Below, piece after piece: positions 23,867 through 31,857 of a stretch of DNA of 64,000 nucleotides (positions are counted from its first letter, which is position 1; each line of letters begins with the position of its first letter). The stretch is from contig DAOTUU010000060.1 of NCBI GenBank assembly GCA_034436555.1, positions 9,238-73,237 on the forward strand. The letters run 5' to 3'. This stretch comes from JAFMJV01 sp034436555. GTDB taxonomy: Bacteria; Chloroflexota; Limnocylindria; Limnocylindrales; CSP1-4. Position numbers and translations under genes: made by a program. The notes under the pieces are model-generated. The model did no database searches, had not been told where the DNA came from, and was given only the letters and a program-made list of their open reading frames with translations.

Positions 23867-24706
23867 CTACTTGACCGAGCCTGCCGTCAGACCCCCCACG
23901 AGCCACTTCTCGATGAGCACGAACAGGATCACCACCGGCACGATGGCCACCAGCGAGGAGGCGAACAGGTACTGCCACTGGACGTCGTACAGGCCGATGA
24001 ACACGGTCACGCCCACGGTCAGCGGCTGGACATCGGGCGTGCCGGTGAGCGTGAGCGCGATCACGAACTCGTTCCACGCCGCGATGAACGTGAAGATCAC
24101 GGCCGTGACGATGCCCGGCATCGCAAGCGGGATGGTGATCCGGCGCAGGGTGCCCAGCCGGCCGCATCCGTCGATCGCGGCGGCCTCCTCCAGCTCCACG
24201 GGGATCGTGGAGATGTAGCCGCTCATGATCCAGATGGAGAACGCCAGGTTGAACGCGGCGTTCACGATGATGAGCGCAAGGTACGAGTTCACCAACCCGA
24301 AGCCCACGAACTCGCGGTAGATGCCGATGACGAGCGCCGTGGGCGCGAACATCTGGGTCGCGATGACGAGAAGCAGGAACGCGCTCCGTCCCCGGTAGCG
24401 GTGGCGCGCGGTGTAGTACGCCGCGGGCAGCGAGACGATGAGCACCACGAGCGTCGAGAACGTGGAGATGATGATGCTGCTCTTGAGGTACCCACCCACG
24501 GGCGCCTCGGTCCAGACCTTGATGAAGTTGTCCCAGGCGAAATGGCTGGGCAGGAACGTGGGCGGGATCTGGAACAGCTCGTCGGCGGGCCGCAGCGCCG
24601 TGAGCAGCATCTGGAGGTAGGGCGCCAGGAACAGGAACGCGATGAGGTAGGCCAGGCCCGCCGTGAGGGCCTTGCGCAGGGGGGTGCGGGTCAGCGCGTC
24701 GGTCAT
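23867..24706 (-). CDS. Carbohydrate ABC transporter permease (MalG type)
   Basis: 279 aa, six membrane helices. The EAA loop ELEEAAAIDGCGRLGTLRRI couples to the ATPase, followed by PLAMPGIVTAVIFTFIAAWNEF, diagnostic for CUT1 MalG-like proteins. ATG at 24706 overlaps the upstream permease stop (ATGA), which fixes the start; a GTG 12 nt upstream is less likely. Confidence 0.92.
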   Translation of the reverse strand: MTDALTRTPLRKALTAGLAYLIAFLFLAPYLQMLLTALRPADELFQIPPTFLPSHFAWDNFIKVWTEAPVGGYLKSSIIISTFSTLVVLIVSLPAAYYTARHRYRGRSAFLLLVIATQMFAPTALVIGIYREFVGFGLVNSYLALIIVNAAFNLAFSIWIMSGYISTIPVELEEAAAIDGCGRLGTLRRITIPLAMPGIVTAVIFTFIAAWNEFVIALTLTGTPDVQPLTVGVTVFIGLYDVQWQYLFASSLVAIVPVVILFVLIEKWLVGGLTAGSVK

Positions 24707-25656
24707 TGGTCGCGCCACCGCACGGTGCGCAGGTAGAGCGCCACGATGACCAGGATGATCGCGAAGTTGATCACCGCCATGGCGCCCGACTGGCCGATGT
24801 TCTGGTTCTTGAAGGCCAGCTTGTACATGAACGTGGTGGTCGTGTCGGTGGTGTAGCCCGGCCCGCCCTTGGTCATCACCCAGATGATGGGGAAGGAGTT
24901 GAACACGTTGATGACGTTGATGAGCGTCGCCACCATCAGGGCGGCCCGCAGCAGCGGCAGCGTGAGCGCGCGGTAGGCCTGCCAGCCGGTGGCGCCGTCC
25001 ACGCGTCCGGCCTCGTAGATGTCATGGGGGATCGCCTGCATGCCCGCCAGGATCACGTAGGTCGTGAACGGCAGGGACACGAACACGGCCACCGCCATCA
25101 TCCAGATGAAGGACGTGCTCGCGTCGCCCAGCCAGGCGACCGGCTCCGATATGAGCCCGAACGTCTCGAGGATGAGGTTCGTGACACCGTAGTAGGCGTC
25201 CAGCATCCAGCGCCAGATGGTCGACGTCATGACCACCGACGCGGCCCACGGGATGATGAGCGCCCAGCGCACCAGGCGCCGTCCCGGGTAGCGCGCATCG
25301 AGCAGCAGCGCCAGGCCCAGCGACAGCAGGATCGTGACGCCCACGACCACGACGACCCACACGATCGTCCGGGTGAGGACACCCGGCAGCTCGGGATTGG
25401 CGAGCAGCTTCTGGTAGTTGTCGGGGAACGCCCAGCCCTTGGTCAGGCCGGAGATGCTGATCTTGAGCAGCGAGGTCTGGAACATCTCCCAGGCCGGCCA
25501 CAGCACGACCCCGAAGATGAGGATGAGCGCGGGCCCGATCCAGGGCAGCGGCCCCAGGTCGATGCGCCGTCGACGCCCGGGGCCGGCCGGCGCAGGCGCG
25601 TCGGACGCCGATGCCGTCGCGGTCCCCCTGTCACGCTCGGTGAGCGCGTCCGTCAC
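24703..25656 (-). CDS. Carbohydrate ABC transporter permease (MalF type)
   Basis: 317 aa. A ~35-residue charged N-terminus, then six membrane segments; EAA loop HDIYEAGRVDGATGWQAYRAL; C-terminal GGPGYTTDTTTTFMYKLAF typical of sugar permeases of the CUT1 family. Pairs with the MalG-type protein. Both permeases begin MTDALT, probably chance. Confidence 0.92.
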   Translation of the reverse strand: MTDALTERDRGTATASASDAPAPAGPGRRRRIDLGPLPWIGPALILIFGVVLWPAWEMFQTSLLKISISGLTKGWAFPDNYQKLLANPELPGVLTRTIVWVVVVVGVTILLSLGLALLLDARYPGRRLVRWALIIPWAASVVMTSTIWRWMLDAYYGVTNLILETFGLISEPVAWLGDASTSFIWMMAVAVFVSLPFTTYVILAGMQAIPHDIYEAGRVDGATGWQAYRALTLPLLRAALMVATLINVINVFNSFPIIWVMTKGGPGYTTDTTTTFMYKLAFKNQNIGQSGAMAVINFAIILVIVALYLRTVRWRDQ

Positions 25657-25736
25657 GGTCCAGCTCCCCCGGAAACCGTCGTGGGGGCCCCGCCAGCGGC
25701 GGAGACCCCCACGCGCGTGTTCCGGATGCTAGCGAA

Positions 25737-26966
25737 TCAGCCGCCGGTCGCGACGGCCTGGATCGCGTCCAGCACCGCCTGCGGGTCGGCGCCCTGGACG
25801 CCGGTGCCGATGGTCTGCTGGACCTGGCCCTGGACGGCCGGCCAGTTGGCCTGGTCGCCGGGGTAGAACACGGCCGTCGGCAGGACGTCGACGAACGGCT
25901 TCATCGCGGGGTCCGCCGACACCACGGGCGCCGCCGAGAGGGTCGCGGGCAGGAAGCCACCCGCGGCCTTCAGGAAGGCGGCGTAGTTGTCGGGCTGGAA
26001 CAGGTGGGTCAGGAAGCCCTGGATGCCCGCCTGGTTGTTGTCCTTCTTGAAGCCGAAGAAGTAGTCCTGGACGCCCAGCGTCACGGACTGCTTGCCGTCG
26101 TTGGCGATGAACGGCGAGACCTGATACGGCACGGACGCGCCGGCCTTCTCCATGACCGAGGGCAGGAAGATGGCGCCGTTGGTCATGGCGGCCTTGCCCT
26201 GGTAGAACAGCGGCCATGCGCCGTCGGTGCGGTTCGTGGTGGCCGGGCTGGCCTGGGTGCAGCCCTCATCGACGAGCTGCTTGAGGAACGTGAGGGTCTC
26301 GACGTTCTCGGGGCTGTTGACGACCCACGCGCCGTCCTTGAAGTAGCCGCCGCCGTTGCCGCCCGCCCAGATGAAGAACTCGGCCTGGGCCTCCTCGGGA
26401 CCGAGGGGCATGGCCAGCGGGATGATGTCCGGCGTCGTCTCCTTGATCTGCTTGCACGCGGCGAGCAGCTCCGACCAGGTCGCCGGGACCTTCTCCACGC
26501 CGGCTGCGGCGAGCAGGTCCGGGTTGGAGAAGAACAGGCGGTCCGACGCGAGGTCCGGCACCGCGTAGGCCGTGCCCTCGTACTTGGAGTTCTCCATGAA
26601 CGCCGGGATGATGTCCGCGAGGACCTCCGGCGACACGATCTGGTCCGCGGGGTAGAGCAGGTCATCCGCCGCGAAGCTCGCGAAGTAGTTGAGGTTCGCG
26701 ATGTCCGGCATCTGGCCGGTCTGGACCAGGGTCTTGATCTTCTGGTCGATGTCGTTCCAGGAGACGACCTCGACCTGGACGTCGTACTGCGGGTTCGCCT
26801 CCTCGAAGCTCGCCGCGAGCTGATCGAAGTAGGGCTGCATGTCCGTCGTGTACTGCGCGGCGATCATGGAGATCACCTGCTTGTCCTGCGCGGACGCGAT
26901 GCTCCCGACACTCAGCGCGAGCGTGGCGGCGGCCCCCACGGCCACCAAACGGACGGATCGATTCAT
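25737..26966 (-). CDS. Sugar ABC transporter substrate-binding protein
   Basis: 409 aa. Sec signal MNRSVRLVAVGAAATLALSV...ASAQ with no lipobox Cys directly at the cleavage site. Family 1 binding-protein features: FDQLAASFEEANPQYDVQVE, WNDIDQKIKTLVQTGQMPDI, and the hinge-region GKAAMTNGAIFLPSV. Captures an oligo- or monosaccharide for the two permeases downstream. No ATPase gene accompanies the cluster, so a shared MsmK-type ATPase elsewhere must energise it. SD AGGGAAAG near the ATG. Confidence 0.92.
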   Translation of the reverse strand: MNRSVRLVAVGAAATLALSVGSIASAQDKQVISMIAAQYTTDMQPYFDQLAASFEEANPQYDVQVEVVSWNDIDQKIKTLVQTGQMPDIANLNYFASFAADDLLYPADQIVSPEVLADIIPAFMENSKYEGTAYAVPDLASDRLFFSNPDLLAAAGVEKVPATWSELLAACKQIKETTPDIIPLAMPLGPEEAQAEFFIWAGGNGGGYFKDGAWVVNSPENVETLTFLKQLVDEGCTQASPATTNRTDGAWPLFYQGKAAMTNGAIFLPSVMEKAGASVPYQVSPFIANDGKQSVTLGVQDYFFGFKKDNNQAGIQGFLTHLFQPDNYAAFLKAAGGFLPATLSAAPVVSADPAMKPFVDVLPTAVFYPGDQANWPAVQGQVQQTIGTGVQGADPQAVLDAIQAVATGG

Positions 26967-27078
26967 GGGCTTTCCCTGTCCTCCAGCTTCCGACTGTCTG
27001 GCCGGCGGCCCGGGCCGCGCTCCTCCGCGCGCCCCGGGGTCGATGCTCGACGACGTCCGCGGCCGGTCGGCTGCGTGC

Positions 27079-27107
27079 ATCATCGCGCATCCACTTTGTA
27101 AAGGCAA
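27079..27107 (-). promoter_or_regulatory. Promoter of the sugar import operon
   Basis: On the minus strand TTGCCT (27107-27102), 17-nt spacer, GATGAT (27084-27079). It precedes the binding-protein gene by ~112 nt, leaving room for a regulated leader. Confidence 0.45.
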
Positions 27108-27125
27108 CGTACTTTCTTGGGATTC

Positions 27126-28118
27126 TCAGCCGTTGGTGACGAGCAGCTTCCCCCGGGCCTCGCCGGAGGCCAACAGACGGTAGGCGTCCGGCACCGCCTC
27201 GAGCGGGTGGACCGAGTCGATGACCGGCCGAACCGCGCCATCGCGCACCAGCCCCAGGACCGTCCGCAGGTCGGCCGCATCGTTGGGCTTCCACTGGAGC
27301 ATCAGGCCCAGCGACCGTGGGCGGGCCACCAGCGACAGCAGTGGTCCGAGTGCCATGCCCTGGAGGATGCGCGGCGTGGACGGGCCGCCGAACGTGGTGT
27401 AGCGCCCGGCCGGCGCCAGGACCGCCAGCCAGTCGAGAACGGACCGGTTGCCGGCCGCATCCACGATCGCGTCGTACCGCCGACCATTCCGGAACACGTC
27501 CTCGCGCGTGTGGTCGATGACTCGATCGGCCCCCAGGTTCCGGACGATGTCCAGCTTGGCCGTTCGCGCCACGCCGGTCACCTCGGCCGCACCTGCGATC
27601 TTGGCCAGCTGGACCGAGAACGGGCCGGTGCAGCCGGACGCGCCATTGACCAGCACCCGCTTGCCCGACGCATCCGGCCAGGCGCCCACCATCCGCAGGC
27701 CCTGGAGTGCGATCAACGCCGACTCGGGGAGCGTCGCGGCATCCTCCAGCGAGACGCCGTCGGGAATGCGGTGCCATGCTCGTTCCGGGGCCTTGGCGAG
27801 CTCCGCGAAGGCACCCATGCCGTGCTCTGTCAGGTTTGCGGTGACGCGATCGCCGGGTCGCAGGCTGGTCGCGTTGGAGCCGACCGAGACGACCTCGCCC
27901 GCCGCGTCCAGGCCCACCCTCCTGATGCGCGGGCGGCGCATGCCCACCACCACCCGGGAGATCGCGGGACGCGCGGTCAGGTAGTCCAGGTCGGCGTGGT
28001 TGAACGAGGCGAACCGGATGCGGACCACGACGTCGTCCGCGGTGGGGACCGGGTCGGGGACGGTCTCCAGGCGCAGCACGTCGGGCGATCCGTAGCGGTC
28101 GCGGATCCAGGCACGCAT
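27126..28118 (-). CDS. NAD(P)-dependent MDR oxidoreductase (quinone oxidoreductase-like)
   Basis: 330 aa, intact paralogue of the frameshifted gene at 20356. GroES-like half MRAWIRDRYGSPDVLRLETV ... NHADLDYLTARP, then GLDAAGEVVSVG, ATLPESALIALQG, Rossmann ASGKRVLVNGASGCTGPFSVQ and C-terminal SGEARGKLLVTNG. No structural or catalytic zinc Cys cluster, so a zinc-independent reductase of quinones or enones. ATG 28118 lies 8 nt after a TAGCAT -10 box (leaderless). Confidence 0.9.
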   Translation of the reverse strand: MRAWIRDRYGSPDVLRLETVPDPVPTADDVVVRIRFASFNHADLDYLTARPAISRVVVGMRRPRIRRVGLDAAGEVVSVGSNATSLRPGDRVTANLTEHGMGAFAELAKAPERAWHRIPDGVSLEDAATLPESALIALQGLRMVGAWPDASGKRVLVNGASGCTGPFSVQLAKIAGAAEVTGVARTAKLDIVRNLGADRVIDHTREDVFRNGRRYDAIVDAAGNRSVLDWLAVLAPAGRYTTFGGPSTPRILQGMALGPLLSLVARPRSLGLMLQWKPNDAADLRTVLGLVRDGAVRPVIDSVHPLEAVPDAYRLLASGEARGKLLVTNG

Positions 28119-28126
28119 GGTCCGCG

Positions 28127-28132
28127 ATGCTA
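28127..28132 (-). promoter_or_regulatory. -10 box for leaderless MDR gene
   Basis: TAGCAT on the minus strand, 8 nt before the ATG at 28118. Confidence 0.45.
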
Positions 28133-28159
28133 GCGCACCGCGCGACGGACGCCGCGGAC

Positions 28160-28312
28160 ACGAAGCTGCCCGGATGAACCTTCGTCTCGGCCCTTGGCTC
28201 GTCGCACCGAGCTGACGCTCTGCGCTGACGATCCTGGCGTTCTCGTCGGCCCATCCGGGCAGGGATGACGATAGGGGTCGACCGCCGATGGAGGCAAGCG
28301 GGTTGTCCACGA
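28160..28312. repeat. Dispersed repeat unit A (hairpin plus downstream block)
   Basis: Opens with ACGAAGCT...ACCTTCGT (28160-28185), ends with a block containing GGGATGACGATAGG and AGGCAAGCGGGTTGTCCACG (to 28312). The same two blocks recur at 28560 and 28721-28795. Non-coding. Confidence 0.55.
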
Positions 28313-28449
28313 GTCGGCGAAGATGTCGCGCGGCTGTCCACCGCGTGTCCCCAGCGGCTGTGAATCGACGGCGCCTGGCGTGCCCAGCCGCGTGATGGCG
28401 GATGGTCCCGTGTGCGTGCGACGCGGGCGCGGAGACGGCCTGCCGCCCG

Positions 28450-28500
28450 AGGCCTGCCGCCCGCCGTCCGCCTCTGCCCGCCGTCCGCCTCTGCCCGGCG
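28450..28500. repeat. Low-complexity C/G-rich tandem repeat
   Basis: GCCCGCCGTCCGCCTCT occurs twice in tandem around 28466-28497, inside gene-free DNA. Probably slippage-derived. Confidence 0.4.
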
Positions 28501-28559
28501 CCGCCCGCGGCCCGGCGCCCGCCTCGGCCCGCGGTCCCTGTCTGGACACCGCCGCGCAC

Positions 28560-28795
28560 ACGAAGGTGCCCGGATGAACCTTCGTTCGATGCCTTCCCCG
28601 CTGCGCCCGGGCTCACGCCCCGCGCCTGCGGTGGTCCGCCCCGCCTGGGACTCGCGTCCCCGCGCTGTGCGGTCGGGCCGCTCCGCTCCGGGCTTGCGCC
28701 CCGCGCCTGCGGTCCCTGGCTACTGTCGTCGGCCCCTCCGGGCAGAGATGACGATACGCGTCGTCCGGCGATGAAGGCAAGCGGGTTGTCCACGA
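28560..28795. repeat. Dispersed repeat unit B
   Basis: Hairpin ACGAAGGT/ACCTTCGT (28560-28585, perfect 8-bp stem, exactly 400 bp from unit A's hairpin), then an ~83-bp longer internal segment than unit A, and the GAGATGACGATACG / AGGCAAGCGGGTTGTCCACG block (28721-28795). Conserved ends with a variable middle suggest a mobile or REP-like element rather than simple duplication. Confidence 0.55.
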
Positions 28796-28908
28796 CTTCC
28801 GAGGAACGCGCCGCGTCTATCCACCACCCATCCCCAGTGACGGTGCACGAACGCCGGGCAGGGCACCGACGATGGTGGTAGGCCGCCACGCCCGCGAGCC
28901 CGGCCGCG

Positions 28909-28914
28909 TATCCT
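28909..28914 (+). promoter_or_regulatory. -10 box for leaderless TauE/SafE gene
   Basis: TATCCT ends 8 nt before the GTG at 28923; no SD between. Supports GTG at 28923 over an upstream in-frame start at 28872. Confidence 0.45.
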
Positions 28915-28922
28915 CGGGTCCA

Positions 28923-29759
28923 GTGAGCGCAGCCCTCGTCGCCTTCCTCGTGTCCATCGGTGCCGGCGGGTTCGGCGCCCTCGTGGGCATCGGTGGCGGG
29001 CTCATCATCGTGCCGGTGCTGTCCACGCTCCTGGGCTACGACATCAAGGCCGCCATCGCCGCGAGCCTGATCGGGGTCATCGCCACCAGCGTGGCGGCGA
29101 GCGGCCACTACATCGCCGCGGGCGTCGCGGACCGGCGCCTGGGTGTCACGCTGCTGGTGGCCACGGCGCTCGGCGGCCTGACGGGCGGCGTCGTGGCGCG
29201 CTTCCTGGACGGCCGCCTGCTCGCCCTGCTGTTCGGCGTGCTGCTGCTGTTCGTGGCCCTCCAGATGACCCGACAGCTGCGCGGGTCCGCGGGCCTGGTC
29301 CACGCCGCCGCGACCACCGGATCGCACACGCTGCGGTCCAGCTACGTCGAGCCGTCCACGGGACAGACCGTGGTCTATCGTGCGGCCCGGCTGCCGCTCG
29401 GGTCCGCCATCAGCTACGTGGCGGGCAACATCTCGGGGCTCCTGGGCGTGGGCGGTGGGATCATCAACGTGCCCACCATGAACGTGGTGATGAGCGTGCC
29501 CATCCGTGTCGCGACGACGACCTCCACGTTCATGCTCGGCGCCACCGCCGCGACGAGCGCCATGGTCTACACGTCCACCGGGCAGCTGGACCCGCTGCTC
29601 GCGGCGCCGGTCGCGCTCGGCGTGTTCCTTGGGGCGCGCTCCGGGGCGCGGCTGTCGCACCGGGTCAGTCCCCGCCAGCTGCGCATCACGTTCATCCTGG
29701 TCGCGCTGTTCTTCGCGTTCCAGATGTTCCTCAAGGTCGCGACGTGGGGACAGGCGTGA
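28923..29759 (+). CDS. TauE/SafE-family membrane transporter
   Basis: 278 aa, about eight membrane helices in two halves. Duplicated GGG motif: GALVGIGGGLIIVPVLSTLLG near the start and GLLGVGGGIINVPTMNVVM in the second half, the signature of TauE/SafE (DUF81) exporters of sulfonate/sulfite or sulfoacetate. The following DUF1634 gene, a habitual partner, supports this. Substrate unknown. Confidence 0.9.
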   Translation: MSAALVAFLVSIGAGGFGALVGIGGGLIIVPVLSTLLGYDIKAAIAASLIGVIATSVAASGHYIAAGVADRRLGVTLLVATALGGLTGGVVARFLDGRLLALLFGVLLLFVALQMTRQLRGSAGLVHAAATTGSHTLRSSYVEPSTGQTVVYRAARLPLGSAISYVAGNISGLLGVGGGIINVPTMNVVMSVPIRVATTTSTFMLGATAATSAMVYTSTGQLDPLLAAPVALGVFLGARSGARLSHRVSPRQLRITFILVALFFAFQMFLKVATWGQA

Positions 29760-30124
29760 CGCCGCAGCCACCGGTCGGCATCCCGGCACGCCCCGGCAGC
29801 CGTGCCACGCGCCTGTCGCTCGCGGTGGGCACCACCCTCAGCGTGGTCTGCTTCGGCGTGGCCCTCGCGCTCGCCTTCGCCGGTCGACCGGAGGGCGGGG
29901 GGCCCATGGCGGACCTGGGTGCGGTCATCGCCTCCGCGGCGGCGCTGGAGTCCTGGGGCTGGGCCACGCTGGGCACCTATGCCGTCATCGCGTCGCCGGT
30001 GGCCGCGATCGCGACGACGGCCCTGGAGCACGCGCGAGTCCATGACCGGCGCACGGCGTGGACCGCGGCCGCGGTGCTCGGCATCCTGGGAGCGAGCCTC
30101 GCGATCTCGCTGCTGGGCCGCTGA
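29756..30124 (+). CDS. DUF1634 membrane protein
   Basis: 122 aa with three membrane segments (LSLAVGTTLSVVCFGVALAL, TLGTYAVIASPVAAIATTAL, AAAVLGILGASLAISLL). DUF1634 proteins are regularly encoded next to TauE/SafE transporters, and here the GTGA start overlaps the transporter stop. Likely an accessory subunit; no biochemical role known to me. A GTG at 29744 is an alternative start. Confidence 0.85.
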   Translation: MTPQPPVGIPARPGSRATRLSLAVGTTLSVVCFGVALALAFAGRPEGGGPMADLGAVIASAAALESWGWATLGTYAVIASPVAAIATTALEHARVHDRRTAWTAAAVLGILGASLAISLLGR

Positions 30125-30138
30125 CGGGGGACTCGTCT

Positions 30139-30153
30139 GACGGGAGTCCCGTC
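30139..30153. terminator. Hairpin between convergent genes
   Basis: GACGGGA, one base, TCCCGTC: perfect 7-bp stem in the 31-bp gap between DUF1634 (+) and the DUF885 peptidase (-). Confidence 0.4.
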
Positions 30154-30155
30154 GA

Positions 30156-31808
30156 TCACGCGTCGCCGAGCATGGCCCGAGCCGCCAGCCCCGGCGGCAG
30201 CGACCCGCTCCGGGCGAGGTCGTCATGGAAGGTGCGCAGCACCGCGGGGTCCAGGTCCGCGATGGCCGTGTCCCCCAGTCCGCGCTTCGCCAGCCATCTC
30301 GTGCGGATGTCCAGGATGGCGAGACAGCCCGTGAGGTACGCGCTCGCCTGCGTGGGCCACCAGGCATACCGTCCGATCTCCGCGCGGGCGGTCGGCTCGG
30401 GCATCGCGAGGCGCTCCACGAGGAAGTCGACCCCCTCCTCGAACGTCATCTCACCCAGGTGCAGGCTGGTGTCGATGATGATGCGGGCGGCCCGGAAGAT
30501 CGTCGCCTCCAGGTGATACAGCTCCTGGAGCGGATCCCCGAAGAAGCCGCGCTCGCGCATGACCCGCTCCGCGTAGAGCGCCCAGCCCTCGTTGAAGTAG
30601 GGCGTGGACAGGACGCGCCGGAGCTTCGGGGCGTGGATGCGGCGCATCACCAGGTGCCAGTGGTGGCCCGGGTAGGCCTCGTGGACGGCGGTCGTGGGGA
30701 TGCCGCCGTGGTTGTTGTTCTCGAGGCGGCTGTCGATCTCCTCCGGGCTCGCCCCGTCGGGTGCGTACGGCACGAAGAAGTGGCCGGTGAGCGAGTCCGA
30801 GAACGCGGGCGGCGCCATGTACGACGCGACGCCCAGCACGGGACGCTGGAACACGGGAGACGGCTCGACCGCGCAGTGCTCTCCCTCGGGCAGGCTGACC
30901 AGGCCCTCGTGCGCAAGGAAGTCGCGGGCGCGCTCGGTCCACACCTCGTAGACCTGGCGCATCGCCTCCTCCGTGAGCGGATGGTCCTTGTTCGCGCGAG
31001 CGATGACCTCGTGCCAGTCCGGCGTACCCGCGATGCGGTCGGCGAGGGCGCGCATCTCCGCGTCCAGCCGGTCGAACTCGCGGCGGCCCAGGTCGCGCAG
31101 GCCGCGGGCGTCATAGGGGAGGGCCTCGCGCTCCCCGAGGATGGCGCTGTAGCGCTGCTCTCCGAACACCCAGGACCCGTGCGCCTCGTTCGCGAAGGCA
31201 CCCAGGAACGCCGCCCAGCGGTCCAGCGCCTCAGCCACCGGCTCGCCCGCGGCGCGCAGGCGATCACGCAGCTCGGGCGCCGTCGCCTCCGCGGGCAGCA
31301 GCTCGCGGACGTAGCGCGCGGTGCTCCTCGCGGAGGCCAGCCCGCGGTTGACGATGATGGGATGGGCGAGCGCCGGGTCCAGGTTGGCGTGACCGTGCTC
31401 CAGCAGCGCGGGAGCGAGCGCCAGCCGGGCGCAGGCCGCCTCGACTAGGTCCTCCTCCGGGCGCAGGCGATGGAGGAACAGCGTGAACAGCCCGTTCGAG
31501 ATGGGCCCCGAGTAGACGAGCGGGTCGCGCCTCCAGCCCTGCCACTCCGCCAGGACCAGGCGACCCCGGAGCATCGCGATCGCGAGGTCGCGGTCGATGC
31601 GCTCGTCCGCGCTCAGCTCGGTGTCCGGCAGCGCCGCGAATCGGGCCAGGAACGCCGCCCAGTCGGACTCGCGCAGCTCGAAGGCGGTCGCCGAGAGGTC
31701 GTCGAGGAGGTCGTCGTAGCCGGTCAGCCCGAGGCTGCTGGCCAGGGTGGGCGAGTGGCGGTACTCGGTCTGAAGGAAGTCGTCGACCAGCTGGGCGAGC
31801 GTGGTCAT
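30156..31808 (-). CDS. DUF885 family putative zinc metallopeptidase
   Basis: 550 aa, normal for the family. The zinc site HEAYPGHHWH (HExxxPGHH) and YFNEGWALYAERVMRE are both present, as in DUF885 proteins related to M3-like carboxypeptidases. N-terminal start MTTLAQLVDDFLQTEYRHSP lacks a signal peptide, so cytoplasmic. SD GGAGGAG about 8 nt before the ATG at 31808. Substrate unknown. Confidence 0.9.
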   Translation of the reverse strand: MTTLAQLVDDFLQTEYRHSPTLASSLGLTGYDDLLDDLSATAFELRESDWAAFLARFAALPDTELSADERIDRDLAIAMLRGRLVLAEWQGWRRDPLVYSGPISNGLFTLFLHRLRPEEDLVEAACARLALAPALLEHGHANLDPALAHPIIVNRGLASARSTARYVRELLPAEATAPELRDRLRAAGEPVAEALDRWAAFLGAFANEAHGSWVFGEQRYSAILGEREALPYDARGLRDLGRREFDRLDAEMRALADRIAGTPDWHEVIARANKDHPLTEEAMRQVYEVWTERARDFLAHEGLVSLPEGEHCAVEPSPVFQRPVLGVASYMAPPAFSDSLTGHFFVPYAPDGASPEEIDSRLENNNHGGIPTTAVHEAYPGHHWHLVMRRIHAPKLRRVLSTPYFNEGWALYAERVMRERGFFGDPLQELYHLEATIFRAARIIIDTSLHLGEMTFEEGVDFLVERLAMPEPTARAEIGRYAWWPTQASAYLTGCLAILDIRTRWLAKRGLGDTAIADLDPAVLRTFHDDLARSGSLPPGLAARAMLGDA

Positions 31809-31857
31809 GGCGGGGTCTCCTCCCGGGTGCGGCGGTCGGCGGTCAGGGGCGCCGTGG

